A DNA stretch of 64,000 nucleotides, from positions 62,001 to 126,000 of the forward strand of contig NZ_JAKJSC010000001.1 of NCBI RefSeq assembly GCF_029029525.1, given 5' to 3'. The position numbers were made by a program, and so were the translations under genes. The stretch's first letter is position 1; each line of letters begins with the position of its first letter. Under the pieces are notes generated by a model, which worked only from the letters and a program-made list of their open reading frames with translations, ran no database searches and had not been told where the DNA came from. The DNA is from Labilibaculum sp. DW002. Lineage in GTDB: Bacteria > Bacteroidota > Bacteroidia > Bacteroidales > Marinifilaceae. Below are positions 8,196 through 16,501 of this stretch, piece after piece.

Positions 8196-8972
8196 ATGAA
8201 TGTAGTAATTATAGAAGATGAAGCATTAGCAGCTGATAAACTAGAGCGTTTGTTGTTTAAATATGATCCGAAGATTAAGGTTGTGGATCGATTTGATTCT
8301 GTAACTGATTCTTCTATTTGGCTGGGAAATCCTAGCAATCAGGTCGACTTAATATTTCTTGACATTCATTTAGTAGATGGTTTAAGCTTTGAGATCTTTA
8401 ATCGAGTGCAAGTACAAACTCCAATCATATTTACCACGGCTTATAACGAATATGCCTTAAATGCTTTTAAGCTGAACAGCATCGATTATTTGCTTAAGCC
8501 AGTTACTTTCGATCATTTGTATTCCAGTCTTAAAAAGTTGGAAAATCTAAAGGAATCTTTGTCAGAATCTGTGAAGATGAGAGATTTTGAAGATTTGACA
8601 AATGCTTTGGCTACGATTCAGAAAAATTACAAATCTCGCTTCATGGTTAAAATAGGTGAGAAATTGAGATCTTTCAAAGCCGAGGATATTTCTATTTTTT
8701 ATGCTGATGGTAGAGATGTTTTTATTCTACTGAAGGAAGGAAATCAGTATATTATCGATTATAAAATGGAAGAATTACAAGATTTATTAAATCCAGAACA
8801 GTTCTACCGAATAAGTCGTTCTTTTATTGTGAATATCAATGCGATTAGTGATGTGCTTTTGCATTCAAATTCTAGATTAAAAGTTGTTTTATCACAAATA
8901 TTTGAACGCGAATTAATTGTAAGTAGAGAGAAAGTGAGTAGTTTTAAAGATTGGTTTAATGGTGCTGGTTAA
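8196..8972 (+). CDS. LytTR-family response regulator
   Basis: This is a cytoplasmic two-component transcription regulator. The 258 residues have an N-terminal receiver domain with acidic residues EDE (7-9), phospho-acceptor Asp56 in LIFLDIHLVDG, and the LLKPV lysine. The C-terminal LytTR DNA-binding domain spans about residues 150-255 (MVKIGEKLRSF, YADGRDVFIL, FYRISRSFIVN). It follows the kinase and pseudokinase genes by 36 bases, the usual place for the cognate regulator. The gene ends three bases before the convergent gene at 8975. Confidence 0.93.
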   Translation: MNVVIIEDEALAADKLERLLFKYDPKIKVVDRFDSVTDSSIWLGNPSNQVDLIFLDIHLVDGLSFEIFNRVQVQTPIIFTTAYNEYALNAFKLNSIDYLLKPVTFDHLYSSLKKLENLKESLSESVKMRDFEDLTNALATIQKNYKSRFMVKIGEKLRSFKAEDISIFYADGRDVFILLKEGNQYIIDYKMEELQDLLNPEQFYRISRSFIVNINAISDVLLHSNSRLKVVLSQIFERELIVSREKVSSFKDWFNGAG

Positions 8973-8974
8973 TC

Positions 8975-9382
8975 TTACAATTGCCTAATTATTAATTTGT
9001 TTCTCTGATGAAATAGATAGCCAAAACTAAATCCCCACAGTAAATGGCTTAAGATATAGTATCCAACACCATATGCATTTTCGTCGAGTAATGCACAGGT
9101 TAAAATAAGTAAAGCGCTTATAGCTAATCCTCCGATGGTTCCCTTAAGTCCATTTATATTCGTTATTCCGAGTCCAAAAAGGAGGGCCGTGGCAAACAAT
9201 ACTATATACAAACATGTCCAATCCACCATTAATACATCATCTCTAATAATTGTCCATGGAATAGCGAGCTCTTCCGAGAGCATTTGCAAATTCACCAATC
9301 CATAAAGAATGATTGTTAATAGACCGCTTGCCAAAGCTCCTCCAGTTAGTAGGCGAACCCAATTTCTTTTTCTTTTGTACAT
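8975..9382 (-). CDS. four-helix membrane protein of unknown function
   Basis: The 135-residue protein has four hydrophobic segments (about residues 10-30, 52-72, 78-98 and 105-125) with a basic N-terminus, MYKRKRNW. I recognise no family. It is the last of three minus-strand genes spaced 10 bases apart, after a DUF3179 lipoprotein and a beta-barrel protein, so it is probably co-transcribed with them and works at the inner membrane. Confidence 0.7.
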   Translation of the reverse strand: MYKRKRNWVRLLTGGALASGLLTIILYGLVNLQMLSEELAIPWTIIRDDVLMVDWTCLYIVLFATALLFGLGITNINGLKGTIGGLAISALLILTCALLDENAYGVGYYILSHLLWGFSFGYLFHQRNKLIIRQL

Positions 9383-9392
9383 CGAATTCTAT

Positions 9393-10532
9393 TTAAAAAG
9401 ATGAAAAACGATATGCTTTGGCGTTTCCTTTGATGATAACACCAAGTACTCTTTCTTTAGGGTTTAATCTATTATCTTCAAAATTGATCGGGAAGTTAAT
9501 AGTCTTGTTTGTTGGGTAATTGCCGTATGGATTTCTACCATAATCCCTACTATAGCCTGTTTTTGTCGACAATAGAGAGAAATTACCTGCAACTAATTTC
9601 CAGGTGGATAGACTTGTTTCCAGTACTAAAAGATTATCAGCATTATTGCCAGATAATGTCCCTTGAACACTTTTTTGTAGCATTTGACTCCAATTGGAAT
9701 TGGTGTTTCTATCGTAAGGAACCACATTGCTGTTATAGAGGAATCCGGAAACCCCAAAAGTTGTTATTTGTCCATTGATATTTCGATCCCAAACTGTCGC
9801 CGTTCCAGTTAAGGGACAATAAACGACTGAAAAATAAACATCATCAATTTTATCATTTACGATTTCGTGCCAATTTAATATTCCATGAGGATATGCCTTA
9901 CTGGTGTTGTTAATGCGAACACCTACCATTAATTCATCTTCCGGTCTTTTTTCGCCTTTGGATGTAACAAATTTTGGGTCGTCTATTGCTGGTATTCCAT
10001 CTCGAGAAGCTCCTCTGAAAACTTTATCCTTTGGAATTAACCAGTCATCGCTTCCAGCAACAGTTTTGCCCAAATTAGGTCTAGTTTTGGCATCTCCATA
10101 AATTTCTAAGCCAGGGTAAAAAGTTCCCCAAGAAAACCAATAGCCCATAAAAGCATTCATTGGAGTTAATTTTTCGCCCACATTGGGTCCATTCGATACT
10201 CTACCAAAAATATCATATTGATTACCAAGATTGTCTTGCATTACAATAGGTAATCTGTTTTGTAATGCTTCAAAAGTAAGATTATTACCATTTAAAGACG
10301 TGTTAAATGCAAGCATGAATTTTAATGATTTACTTCCTACCACAATGTATTTTGAGCCTGCAAAAGTGTCATTTATTAGGTTGATAACATCTTTTGATTG
10401 AACGGGAGGTGAAGTTTGAATTGTATCTGTTGGAGGAGGAGTGTCCGTTATAATTTCATCCTCGCTTATGCTAGTGCAAGAAATGGCGAAAAGGAATAGT
10501 AGTAAGATCAGATTGTTATGTATTGTTTTCAT
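9393..10532 (-). CDS. DUF3179-domain lipoprotein
   Basis: The 379-residue protein starts with a lipoprotein signal ending at AISC (Cys19). The DUF3179 signature is clear in the middle: DELMVGVRINNTSKAYPHGI, NWHEIVND, and the conserved YCPLTGTATVWDR with its cysteine, followed by FGVSGFLYNSNVV. The family is envelope-associated with no settled biochemical role. It lies between a beta-barrel protein gene (10 bases upstream) and a small membrane protein gene (10 bases downstream), so the three products may form an envelope-spanning set. Confidence 0.85.
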   Translation of the reverse strand: MKTIHNNLILLLFLFAISCTSISEDEIITDTPPPTDTIQTSPPVQSKDVINLINDTFAGSKYIVVGSKSLKFMLAFNTSLNGNNLTFEALQNRLPIVMQDNLGNQYDIFGRVSNGPNVGEKLTPMNAFMGYWFSWGTFYPGLEIYGDAKTRPNLGKTVAGSDDWLIPKDKVFRGASRDGIPAIDDPKFVTSKGEKRPEDELMVGVRINNTSKAYPHGILNWHEIVNDKIDDVYFSVVYCPLTGTATVWDRNINGQITTFGVSGFLYNSNVVPYDRNTNSNWSQMLQKSVQGTLSGNNADNLLVLETSLSTWKLVAGNFSLLSTKTGYSRDYGRNPYGNYPTNKTINFPINFEDNRLNPKERVLGVIIKGNAKAYRFSSF

Positions 10533-10542
10533 ATTCTTGGAT

Positions 10543-11520
10543 TTATTTTAAATATTTTGTCTTTATAAAATTGATCGTATAATTCAAACCAATGTTTCCT
10601 TTGAATGATGTGATGAGTTGAGTGCCAATAACATCAGCATGAATTGGAATTTCAAGATTTGAATGAACTTGTAAAGAAGGTGATAGTTGAATGTTTATGG
10701 CTGGTACCAAATACATCCAGGAACCACCTGTGTTTGGGAACTGACTTCCATTGTTTTCATCCTTTTGAGTATGTCGATAGCGATACTGCAAACTTGGTTT
10801 GATAACATGTTTTCCTAAGTTAAAGCTGTCACTTGCACCAATGTTTATTGCTAGTTCGTTGCCAAAACGATACTTTTGTTGACCATCGTACCTGCCAACT
10901 TCGAAGCTATAACGATAACTAACTAATGAAATAAGGCTAAGACTTGGTCTTGAAAAACCCGATCTGACATAGGATACAGCACCAATTCCATCCCAAGATC
11001 CTGTTCCGGGTTGCAGATCAGGTGGCAATAAAATATCAAATTCATTTCCGCGTTTAGACGTACTGCCTGTTGGTAGTTTAGGGCCAGCCGCTATGATTAA
11101 TTGATTATTGTGGCTTTGAATAAGCGAGTATTGACCTAATAGAACAAAATCACCAATTCCATTTGCTGATTGATTGTTAGAACCAACTACCGATCGAACA
11201 GTTTGTTTTTGCCAAACATAGGGAAGGATAGCTGTTAATGAAAAACGATCGCTAAGTGCATAACTGAGACGTAATATGGTGCTTTGTGTAATTCTTTCAC
11301 GCTCATTGTCATTCAGTTTAGTGCTGCCCGCATATAAATTATCAATTTTATTATAATCGTAAGATAGATCGACAACTAATTGATTGGCCTTATAATGTGC
11401 AATTCCCAAATTACTAGATAAAGGAGCTCCACCAGTACAGCATGCCTGTGAATAAAGAACATTAGGACAGCCTAAAATTAATAAGATTAGCAATAGAATA
11501 TTTTCTCTTTTTGTTTTCAT
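10543..11520 (-). CDS. outer-membrane beta-barrel protein
   Basis: The 325-residue protein has a Sec signal peptide ending near LYSQ. The mature N-terminus would begin ACCTGGAPLSSNLG. The rest alternates polar and aromatic residues in strand-like stretches (LRLSYALSDRFSLTAILPYVW, YRYRHTQ) and ends in a strand. This resembles the transporter or MetA-like porin proteins of Bacteroidota, but the substrate is unknown. It is the first gene of a three-gene minus-strand operon. The 178-base gap to sodN holds both divergent starts. Confidence 0.75.
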   Translation of the reverse strand: MKTKRENILLLILLILGCPNVLYSQACCTGGAPLSSNLGIAHYKANQLVVDLSYDYNKIDNLYAGSTKLNDNERERITQSTILRLSYALSDRFSLTAILPYVWQKQTVRSVVGSNNQSANGIGDFVLLGQYSLIQSHNNQLIIAAGPKLPTGSTSKRGNEFDILLPPDLQPGTGSWDGIGAVSYVRSGFSRPSLSLISLVSYRYSFEVGRYDGQQKYRFGNELAINIGASDSFNLGKHVIKPSLQYRYRHTQKDENNGSQFPNTGGSWMYLVPAINIQLSPSLQVHSNLEIPIHADVIGTQLITSFKGNIGLNYTINFIKTKYLK

Positions 11521-11698
11521 GCAACAGCTGTATTAATGATTACTTGCAAAATACAGATTGGCGTGAAGAAAAAATGTCGGCATATGGACAGTAGCTATTT
11601 TTTATGCTAGATAAATTGTAGTTGAAAGTTTTTAATTATGAATATTTAGATTAATTTTAAATAAGAAAGTTATTATTCACTAAAATGAAAAGATTACC

Positions 11699-12190
11699 AT
11701 GAAAAAATTACAATCGAAAATAGGAGTAGGCATACTAATGTTATTTATGCTTTTGATTGGAACTACAAATAAAACTTACGCTCATTGTGAAATACCGTGT
11801 GGTATTTATGCTGATTCGGTACGAGTTGTATTGCTGTCGGAACACATAACGACAATCGAAAAGAGCATGAAGAAAATTACAGAATTATCGGCTGCAGATC
11901 AGGTAGATTATAATCAATTGGTGCGTTGGGTTACAAATAAGGAAGATCATGCTAAGAAGATTCAGGAAATTGCAACGCAGTATTTCATGTTTCAGAGAGT
12001 AAAAGTTTCAGATGATCCAGAAGTGGTGAAGAAGAACACAAAATTACTAGCTGTTTTGCATGAGATTTGTGTTTATGCTATGAAAACAAAACAAACAACA
12101 GACTTGCAATACATTAAAAAATTGAATGATACAGTTCATAATTTTTCACATTTGTATTTTGGAAAGAAAGGACATCACCATCATCATTAA
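11699..12190 (+). CDS. sodN: exported nickel superoxide dismutase
   Basis: The nickel hook HCEIPCGIY (family pattern HCxxPCxxY) lies at residues 29-37. His29, Cys30 and Cys34 correspond to His1, Cys2 and Cys6 of mature Ni-SOD. Residues 1-28 form a Sec signal peptide ending TYA, so cleavage directly before His29 would expose the nickel-ligating N-terminus. Known Ni-SODs often have a short propeptide removed by SodX instead. The C-terminus ends in five histidines, perhaps a nickel-holding tail. The 163-residue length fits Ni-SOD plus signal and tail. It would detoxify superoxide in the periplasm. A terminator follows. Confidence 0.88.
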   Translation: MKKLQSKIGVGILMLFMLLIGTTNKTYAHCEIPCGIYADSVRVVLLSEHITTIEKSMKKITELSAADQVDYNQLVRWVTNKEDHAKKIQEIATQYFMFQRVKVSDDPEVVKKNTKLLAVLHEICVYAMKTKQTTDLQYIKKLNDTVHNFSHLYFGKKGHHHHH

Positions 12191-12203
12191 TAGATAATTA
12201 AAT

Positions 12204-12236
12204 AAAAATCCCTTTCTTGTTAAGATTGGGATTTTT
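12204..12236 (+). terminator. terminator after sodN
   Basis: AAAAATCCC and GGGATTTTT form a nine-pair stem around a 15-base loop, with T residues after it. It lies 14 bases after the sodN stop and ahead of the Crp-family gene, which therefore has its own promoter. Confidence 0.7.
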
Positions 12237-12291
12237 ATTTTAAACTTAGATGTCAATTTGGATTTAATGCATTATCAAAATTAAAGAAGGA

Positions 12292-12960
12292 ATGAGTGAA
12301 TCAATTTGGTGTTTCGAGGATGTAAACCTTTATCAGGTTCTTTGTCCTCATAAGCTAAAAGAATACGGAAAGGATCATTTTGAGGGTTTTAAGAAAGGTG
12401 ATTTTATTTATTTCCCAGAGGACGCTTCTCAATCGATCTTTATGGTTAGTAAGGGTAAGGTGAAAATTGTAACCTATAACGGAGATGGAGAAGAGGTTGT
12501 GAAAGCAATTTTAGGTAAGGGAGAGATCTTTGGAGAAAAGGCCTTGTTAGGTGAAGACAAACGCAGCGATTATGCGATGGCTTGTATGGAACCAACGGTT
12601 TTGTGTCCTATGAAGTTGCCAGATATGTATCAGTTAATGCGTAATAATGAGAAGTTTGGCTTTTCTATTTACAAGTTAATAGGCCTTAGAATCAGGAAAA
12701 TGGAAAGAAGGCTAGAGGGCTTGCTTTTTAAGGATGTAAGAACACGTTTATGCGAGTTTATTAAGGAAATGAGCGAAGAGAGCGGAAATGTTATTGGTTC
12801 TGAAATAATCGTTCCACATTTTTTCACCCAAAAAGATTTTGCAGATTTAATTGGTACCAAAAGAGAAACCGTTACTCGCTTGTTTAACGAATTAAAAGAA
12901 GAAGGAATTATCGATTACTCTAGAAAGGAAATTAGAGTGTTAGCGAAAGAAAAATTGTAA
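12292..12960 (+). CDS. Crp/Fnr-family transcription regulator
   Basis: The 222-residue protein has an N-terminal cyclic-nucleotide-type beta-roll (about residues 25-125, with GEIFGEKALLGED) and a C-terminal winged helix (about 150-220; QKDFADLIGTKRETVTRLFNELKEEGII). There is no FNR-type cysteine cluster. A near-perfect palindrome of CRP/FNR type lies 20 bases after its stop, in front of the spondin-domain gene, so that gene is a likely target. The ligand is unknown. Confidence 0.88.
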   Translation: MSESIWCFEDVNLYQVLCPHKLKEYGKDHFEGFKKGDFIYFPEDASQSIFMVSKGKVKIVTYNGDGEEVVKAILGKGEIFGEKALLGEDKRSDYAMACMEPTVLCPMKLPDMYQLMRNNEKFGFSIYKLIGLRIRKMERRLEGLLFKDVRTRLCEFIKEMSEESGNVIGSEIIVPHFFTQKDFADLIGTKRETVTRLFNELKEEGIIDYSRKEIRVLAKEKL

Positions 12961-12980
12961 ATTTTTTAACTTTTTTCGCA

Positions 12981-13000
12981 AATGTGATCTGGCTTACATT
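12981..13000. promoter_or_regulatory. CRP/FNR-type palindromic operator
   Basis: AATGTGATCTGGCTTACATT is an inverted repeat of AATGTRA and TYACATT around six bases, with one mismatched pair. This is very close to the Crp consensus TGTGA-N6-TCACA. It lies 62 bases before the spondin-domain gene and just after the Crp-family gene. Binding by that regulator is inferred. Confidence 0.6.
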
Positions 13001-13062
13001 TTATGATTATTTACAAAAGTACTTTTGATTGTATAAGTAATTAATCAATAAAATGTAGCGAT

Positions 13063-14352
13063 ATGAAAAAGATAGTTAGCCTAGTTGCAGCAAGTACATT
13101 ATTCTTCACAGCATGTGATTTAGATGATGATAAAGATTTTGACCCAATTCCAACGGGTGAATTTACAGTTCGTGTAGAAAATATTCAGGCCGGTAAGAGT
13201 TTCTTTAATTCTGGAACCACAGATGCTGTTGGACCCGGTGGAACATTGAGCTTTAGTTTTAATGCAGGTAAAGGTGCTTACCTTTCCTTAGCTACAATGT
13301 TTGTACAATCAAACGATTTATTTTACGGTTTTGAGGATACAGGATTAGCTTTATATGATGCTAACGGAGATCCGGTAACGGGAGATGTTACTTCTGAAAT
13401 TATGCTTTGGGATGCAGGTACAGAAGTGAATCAAGAACCGGGTGTTGGTACAGATCAGGCACCAAGACAAGCGGGTGCGAATACGGGTGCAGCAGAGAAT
13501 GGAACCGTAAAATTAGTTGCTGATGTAATGGATGGTTATACATACCCGGCAAATTCGGAAGTGATTCAGGTAGAATTAGCACACGATGGTGGTAGCGAAT
13601 TTACCGTAACAATAAACAATGTTTCCGATATGTATGCACTTCAATCTCCTATTGCACCAGGAGTATGGGCAGTTCACAATTCAGGAATGCCAATTTTCAC
13701 AAAAGATCAGGCTGCAGCTAATGGTTTAGAAGGATTAGCGGAAGATGGTGCTAATGCTGATACAGGAATGTTCCTTGCTGATAACAGTGGCTATGTTTCA
13801 CCATTTGCACCTGGAGTATTTGTCTTGAGTGGAGCTGGTTACCCACTATTCCAAGATGGAATGATTCAAGCTGGTAATGGTCTTGAAAAATTAGCTGAAG
13901 ACGGTGGCCCTGGCGATTTAGATACTTATGTGGCTAGTTTGCCTACGGTACTTGGACATGGAATTTTTTCAGAACCTGTAGGACAAAGCGGTGGAGCACC
14001 AATTTTCCCCGGCGATGCATATGAATTTACTTTTGTAGCTGCTGAAGGAGATTACCTTAATCTGGCTAGCATGTTAATTCAATCAAACGATTTATTTGTT
14101 GCTTTTGATGATATGGGGATTGCTCTTTTCAACAATGGTGTAGCGGTAACTGGTGATGTTACTTCTCAATTGAAATTATGGGATGCTGGAACGGAAGTAA
14201 ATGAATATCCGGGAGCAGGTAACAACCAAGCACCAAGACAAGCTGGTCCTAATACTGGTGATACAGAGGCAGAAAAAGTAATGGAAGTAAACGATGGCTT
14301 TACTTACCCTGCAGTAAACGAATTAATTAGGGTGACAATTAGTGCTAACTAA
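13063..14352 (+). CDS. lipoprotein with two spondin-type domains
   Basis: The 429-residue protein has a lipoprotein signal (TLFFTAC, Cys18) and an Asp-rich linker. Spondin-domain signatures occur twice: SLATMFVQSNDLFYGF with LWDAGTEVN near residues 85-130, and NLASMLIQSNDLFVAF with LWDAGTEVN near residues 330-385. Each is followed by QAPRQAGxNTG. The middle region has two shorter related repeats (GVWAVHNSGMPIF, GVFVLSGAGYPLF, each followed by GLExLAEDG). It is probably displayed on the cell surface; the binding partner is unknown. A Crp-like operator stands upstream and a strong terminator downstream. Confidence 0.82.
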   Translation: MKKIVSLVAASTLFFTACDLDDDKDFDPIPTGEFTVRVENIQAGKSFFNSGTTDAVGPGGTLSFSFNAGKGAYLSLATMFVQSNDLFYGFEDTGLALYDANGDPVTGDVTSEIMLWDAGTEVNQEPGVGTDQAPRQAGANTGAAENGTVKLVADVMDGYTYPANSEVIQVELAHDGGSEFTVTINNVSDMYALQSPIAPGVWAVHNSGMPIFTKDQAAANGLEGLAEDGANADTGMFLADNSGYVSPFAPGVFVLSGAGYPLFQDGMIQAGNGLEKLAEDGGPGDLDTYVASLPTVLGHGIFSEPVGQSGGAPIFPGDAYEFTFVAAEGDYLNLASMLIQSNDLFVAFDDMGIALFNNGVAVTGDVTSQLKLWDAGTEVNEYPGAGNNQAPRQAGPNTGDTEAEKVMEVNDGFTYPAVNELIRVTISAN

Positions 14353-14362
14353 ATTGAAGCTT

Positions 14363-14394
14363 GGGATTCTCACAATTGTGAGAATCCCTTTTTT
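14363..14394 (+). terminator. terminator after the spondin gene
   Basis: GGGATTCTCACAA and TTGTGAGAATCCC form a perfect 13-pair palindrome at 14363-14388, followed by six T residues. It lies 10 bases after the spondin gene stop. The stop of the convergent gene lies in the T run. Confidence 0.88.
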
Positions 14395-15634
14395 ATTCTT
14401 CCGTATTTTCAAGCAAAATGTACGCGCCAAAGTTTTTATTCTGATATGGACTTACCAATGGAAGATAACCTTTCAACCATTTACCATCCTTCATCTTAAA
14501 AGGATGTTTCTTTTCCATTTCTTTATGAAATTCATCAAATGTAGATTTTGGCTTAAAAATCATTTTAAATGCGCCACTTGTATTGGGAGCCAAATATTCA
14601 TCCAAAATAAGCGCTAATGTTCCCATGTTGTATCGTAAGTTGATTTCTACACATGGTTGAATTCTCATTTTACCACTTTTATCCTCAAATAAGAGGCAAT
14701 CAATTCCTAAATATCCGCAATAGTTCGTTGCCAAGTCCGATTCTTCCATTGCACTTTTAATACCATTTGACAGTTCGTCCATTTGAGCATCTGACAAGTA
14801 AGCCTTAAAATACTCAGGCATTCCACCAAGAATATTACCCTCGTATTGTCCATTCGAACTAGTCAGGAAAAAACCAGGTCCCATATAGCTTAACTTGCCT
14901 TTTCCATCGCAATGGTACTGCAAGGAAAAGTCGTACTTCTTGTCTAGCAGTGCTTCAACAGTTAGGTAATCTTGTGCCTCTAAGGTTCCATTAATCCATT
15001 GCGTAATAGAATCATTTAAGTGCGAATATCTTAGTACTTGCAAGCCACGTCCAGATGAACTTAAAGGAGCTTTTATAACCAACTGTTTCCATTCTTCAAT
15101 TAAAACTTCAATTTCTTGGATATTGGTACAAACTCTTGCAATCTGACTTTGATCTATGTAAATGTCATCAGGATGATTGTTCAAGAAGGTTTTTAATACT
15201 TTTAAAGCGGTTTCTCTACCATATAAATCTCGATGCTCATCTTTCCAGTAGGCATTTGGCTGAGCCAGATATTCCGAACTACAAGAAGTTTTGAATGGTT
15301 TTAAAATGTGGTGTATTCTAGGACTCCATCCCCAAGCTTGTAGGCTGTTTTTATCGGTCTTTACAAATTCATCATCCGTAAGAGCATCTTCAAGTACTTT
15401 AAACTTTGGTAATTTTATACCTGCAGCAGAAATCTGGTTTAAAAAATCATTATCGGGCATTTGCCTTACCAATAAAACATCATTGCTATCGGTAAAACAT
15501 AGGGGCAATACATCCAAATCTTTTTCAAATTTAGATAAGGTCTTGTTGGGGAAAAAGCTTAATGTACCATTGGCAATCGCTATTTCACAAGTGGGATTGT
15601 AAATGTATATATTGGGTAGTTTTTTTTCTGTCAT
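14393..15634 (-). CDS. ATP-grasp-like protein of unknown substrate
   Basis: The 413-residue protein has an N-terminal region with no family I can name (IYIYNPTCEIAIANG). The remainder looks like an ATP-grasp fold: LVIKAPLSSSGRGLQV near residue 195 would supply the nucleotide-binding lysine and glycine loop, and QPCVEINLRYNMG near residue 345 the metal-binding Glu and Asn. ATP-grasp enzymes ligate carboxylates to amines or thiols; the substrate here is not evident. It is divergent from sfsA across 77 bases with a TACTTTTG promoter box on its own strand. Confidence 0.65.
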   Translation of the reverse strand: MTEKKLPNIYIYNPTCEIAIANGTLSFFPNKTLSKFEKDLDVLPLCFTDSNDVLLVRQMPDNDFLNQISAAGIKLPKFKVLEDALTDDEFVKTDKNSLQAWGWSPRIHHILKPFKTSCSSEYLAQPNAYWKDEHRDLYGRETALKVLKTFLNNHPDDIYIDQSQIARVCTNIQEIEVLIEEWKQLVIKAPLSSSGRGLQVLRYSHLNDSITQWINGTLEAQDYLTVEALLDKKYDFSLQYHCDGKGKLSYMGPGFFLTSSNGQYEGNILGGMPEYFKAYLSDAQMDELSNGIKSAMEESDLATNYCGYLGIDCLLFEDKSGKMRIQPCVEINLRYNMGTLALILDEYLAPNTSGAFKMIFKPKSTFDEFHKEMEKKHPFKMKDGKWLKGYLPLVSPYQNKNFGAYILLENTEE

Positions 15635-15660
15635 AATCTTATTCTCGAATCTTGCTCCGA

Positions 15661-15668
15661 CAAAAGTA
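15661..15668 (-). promoter_or_regulatory. Bacteroidota -7 box for the ATP-grasp gene
   Basis: Read on the minus strand the sequence is TACTTTTG, matching the TAnnTTTG -7 consensus of the Bacteroidota primary sigma factor. It stands 26 bases before the ATP-grasp start. No clear TTTG -33 element was found. Confidence 0.45.
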
Positions 15669-15681
15669 GCCGAAATCTCTT

Positions 15682-15689
15682 TATCTTTG
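15682..15689 (+). promoter_or_regulatory. Bacteroidota -7 box for sfsA
   Basis: TATCTTTG matches TAnnTTTG and lies 22 bases before the sfsA ATG, which would give a short leader. It is back to back with the -7 box of the divergent gene. Confidence 0.5.
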
Positions 15690-15711
15690 AATTTCCAACA
15701 AAAAATTAATC

Positions 15712-16422
15712 ATGATTTTTCCCAATAAATTAGTACACGGTAAATTAATAAGACGATACAAACGATTTTTAGCTGATATTGAATTGGATAATGGTGAGGT
15801 AGTAATTGCACATACCTCTAATTCGGGCAGTATGAAATCTTGTTTAGAAGAAGGAGCAGAGGTGTATTTAACTTACGTTGATGATCCCAAACGAAAAACA
15901 AAGTACACTTGGGAAATGATCAAGATAAATGGTTCTTGGGTCGGGATCAATACGGCAGTACCCAATTTGTTGGTAGCCGAAGCGGTTAAAAATCATCAAA
16001 TTAAAGAGCTTGCGGGATATTCGTTTGTAAAGCGTGAAGTAAAGTTTGATGACAGTCGTTTTGATGTTTTTGCTTCTAATGATGAGGAGGAATGTTTCAT
16101 TGAAGTCAAAAATGTGAGCTTAAGAGTTGAAAACTATGCTCGTTTTCCTGATGCAGTTACAATTCGAGGTAGAAAGCACCTAAACACTTTAATGAAAGTT
16201 AAGGAAGAGGGAAAAAGAGCCGTTATGGTATATGTAATTCAACGAGCTGATGTTGATGTTTTTGCACCTGCTGTTGATATCGATCCGGAATATGCTAAGA
16301 CTTTAAAGGAAGCACACGAAAATGGAGTAGAAGTTTATCCCATACGCGCCATTGTTTCTCCTGAAAAAATAGAATTGGGCGAACTATTGCCTTTTGAATT
16401 ATCAATGAACAGTTATCAGTAA
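15712..16422 (+). CDS. sfsA: SfsA family protein
   Basis: The 236-residue protein matches SfsA over its whole length. The N-terminal part has GKLIRRYKRFLADIELDNGE and HTSNSGSMKSCLEEGAEVYL. The nuclease-like core holds FDDSRFDVF, ECFIEVKNVSL, RFPDAVTIRGRKHL and FAPAVDIDPEYAKTLKEA. The family was first described as a sugar fermentation stimulation protein and has a nuclease-like fold that binds DNA. The exact role is unsettled. It has its own promoter and is divergent from the ATP-grasp gene. Confidence 0.93.
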   Translation: MIFPNKLVHGKLIRRYKRFLADIELDNGEVVIAHTSNSGSMKSCLEEGAEVYLTYVDDPKRKTKYTWEMIKINGSWVGINTAVPNLLVAEAVKNHQIKELAGYSFVKREVKFDDSRFDVFASNDEEECFIEVKNVSLRVENYARFPDAVTIRGRKHLNTLMKVKEEGKRAVMVYVIQRADVDVFAPAVDIDPEYAKTLKEAHENGVEVYPIRAIVSPEKIELGELLPFELSMNSYQ

Positions 16423-16434
16423 GCAGTTATCAGT
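16410..16434 (+). repeat. two-copy 14-bp direct repeat at the sfsA 3' end
   Basis: CAGTTATCAGT occurs at 16410-16420 and again at 16424-16434. The first copy encodes the last residues of SfsA (SYQ) and the second lies after the stop. This is a small slippage-type repeat with no evident function. Confidence 0.6.
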
Positions 16435-16452
16435 TTGGGATTTTCAATGAAG

Positions 16453-16484
16453 TTCGGATTCTCAATTCAATTTGCCTACATTTG
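16453..16484 (+). promoter_or_regulatory. Bacteroidota promoter of the YkgJ-like gene
   Basis: TACATTTG (16477-16484) matches the TAnnTTTG -7 box, with TTCG (16453-16456) 20 bases upstream as a weak -33 element. The box lies 18 bases before the ATG at 16502. It overlaps the upstream TTG extension of the frame, which is a reason to reject that extended start. Confidence 0.55.
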
Positions 16485-16501
16485 CACAAAATTCAAAAGA
16501 A

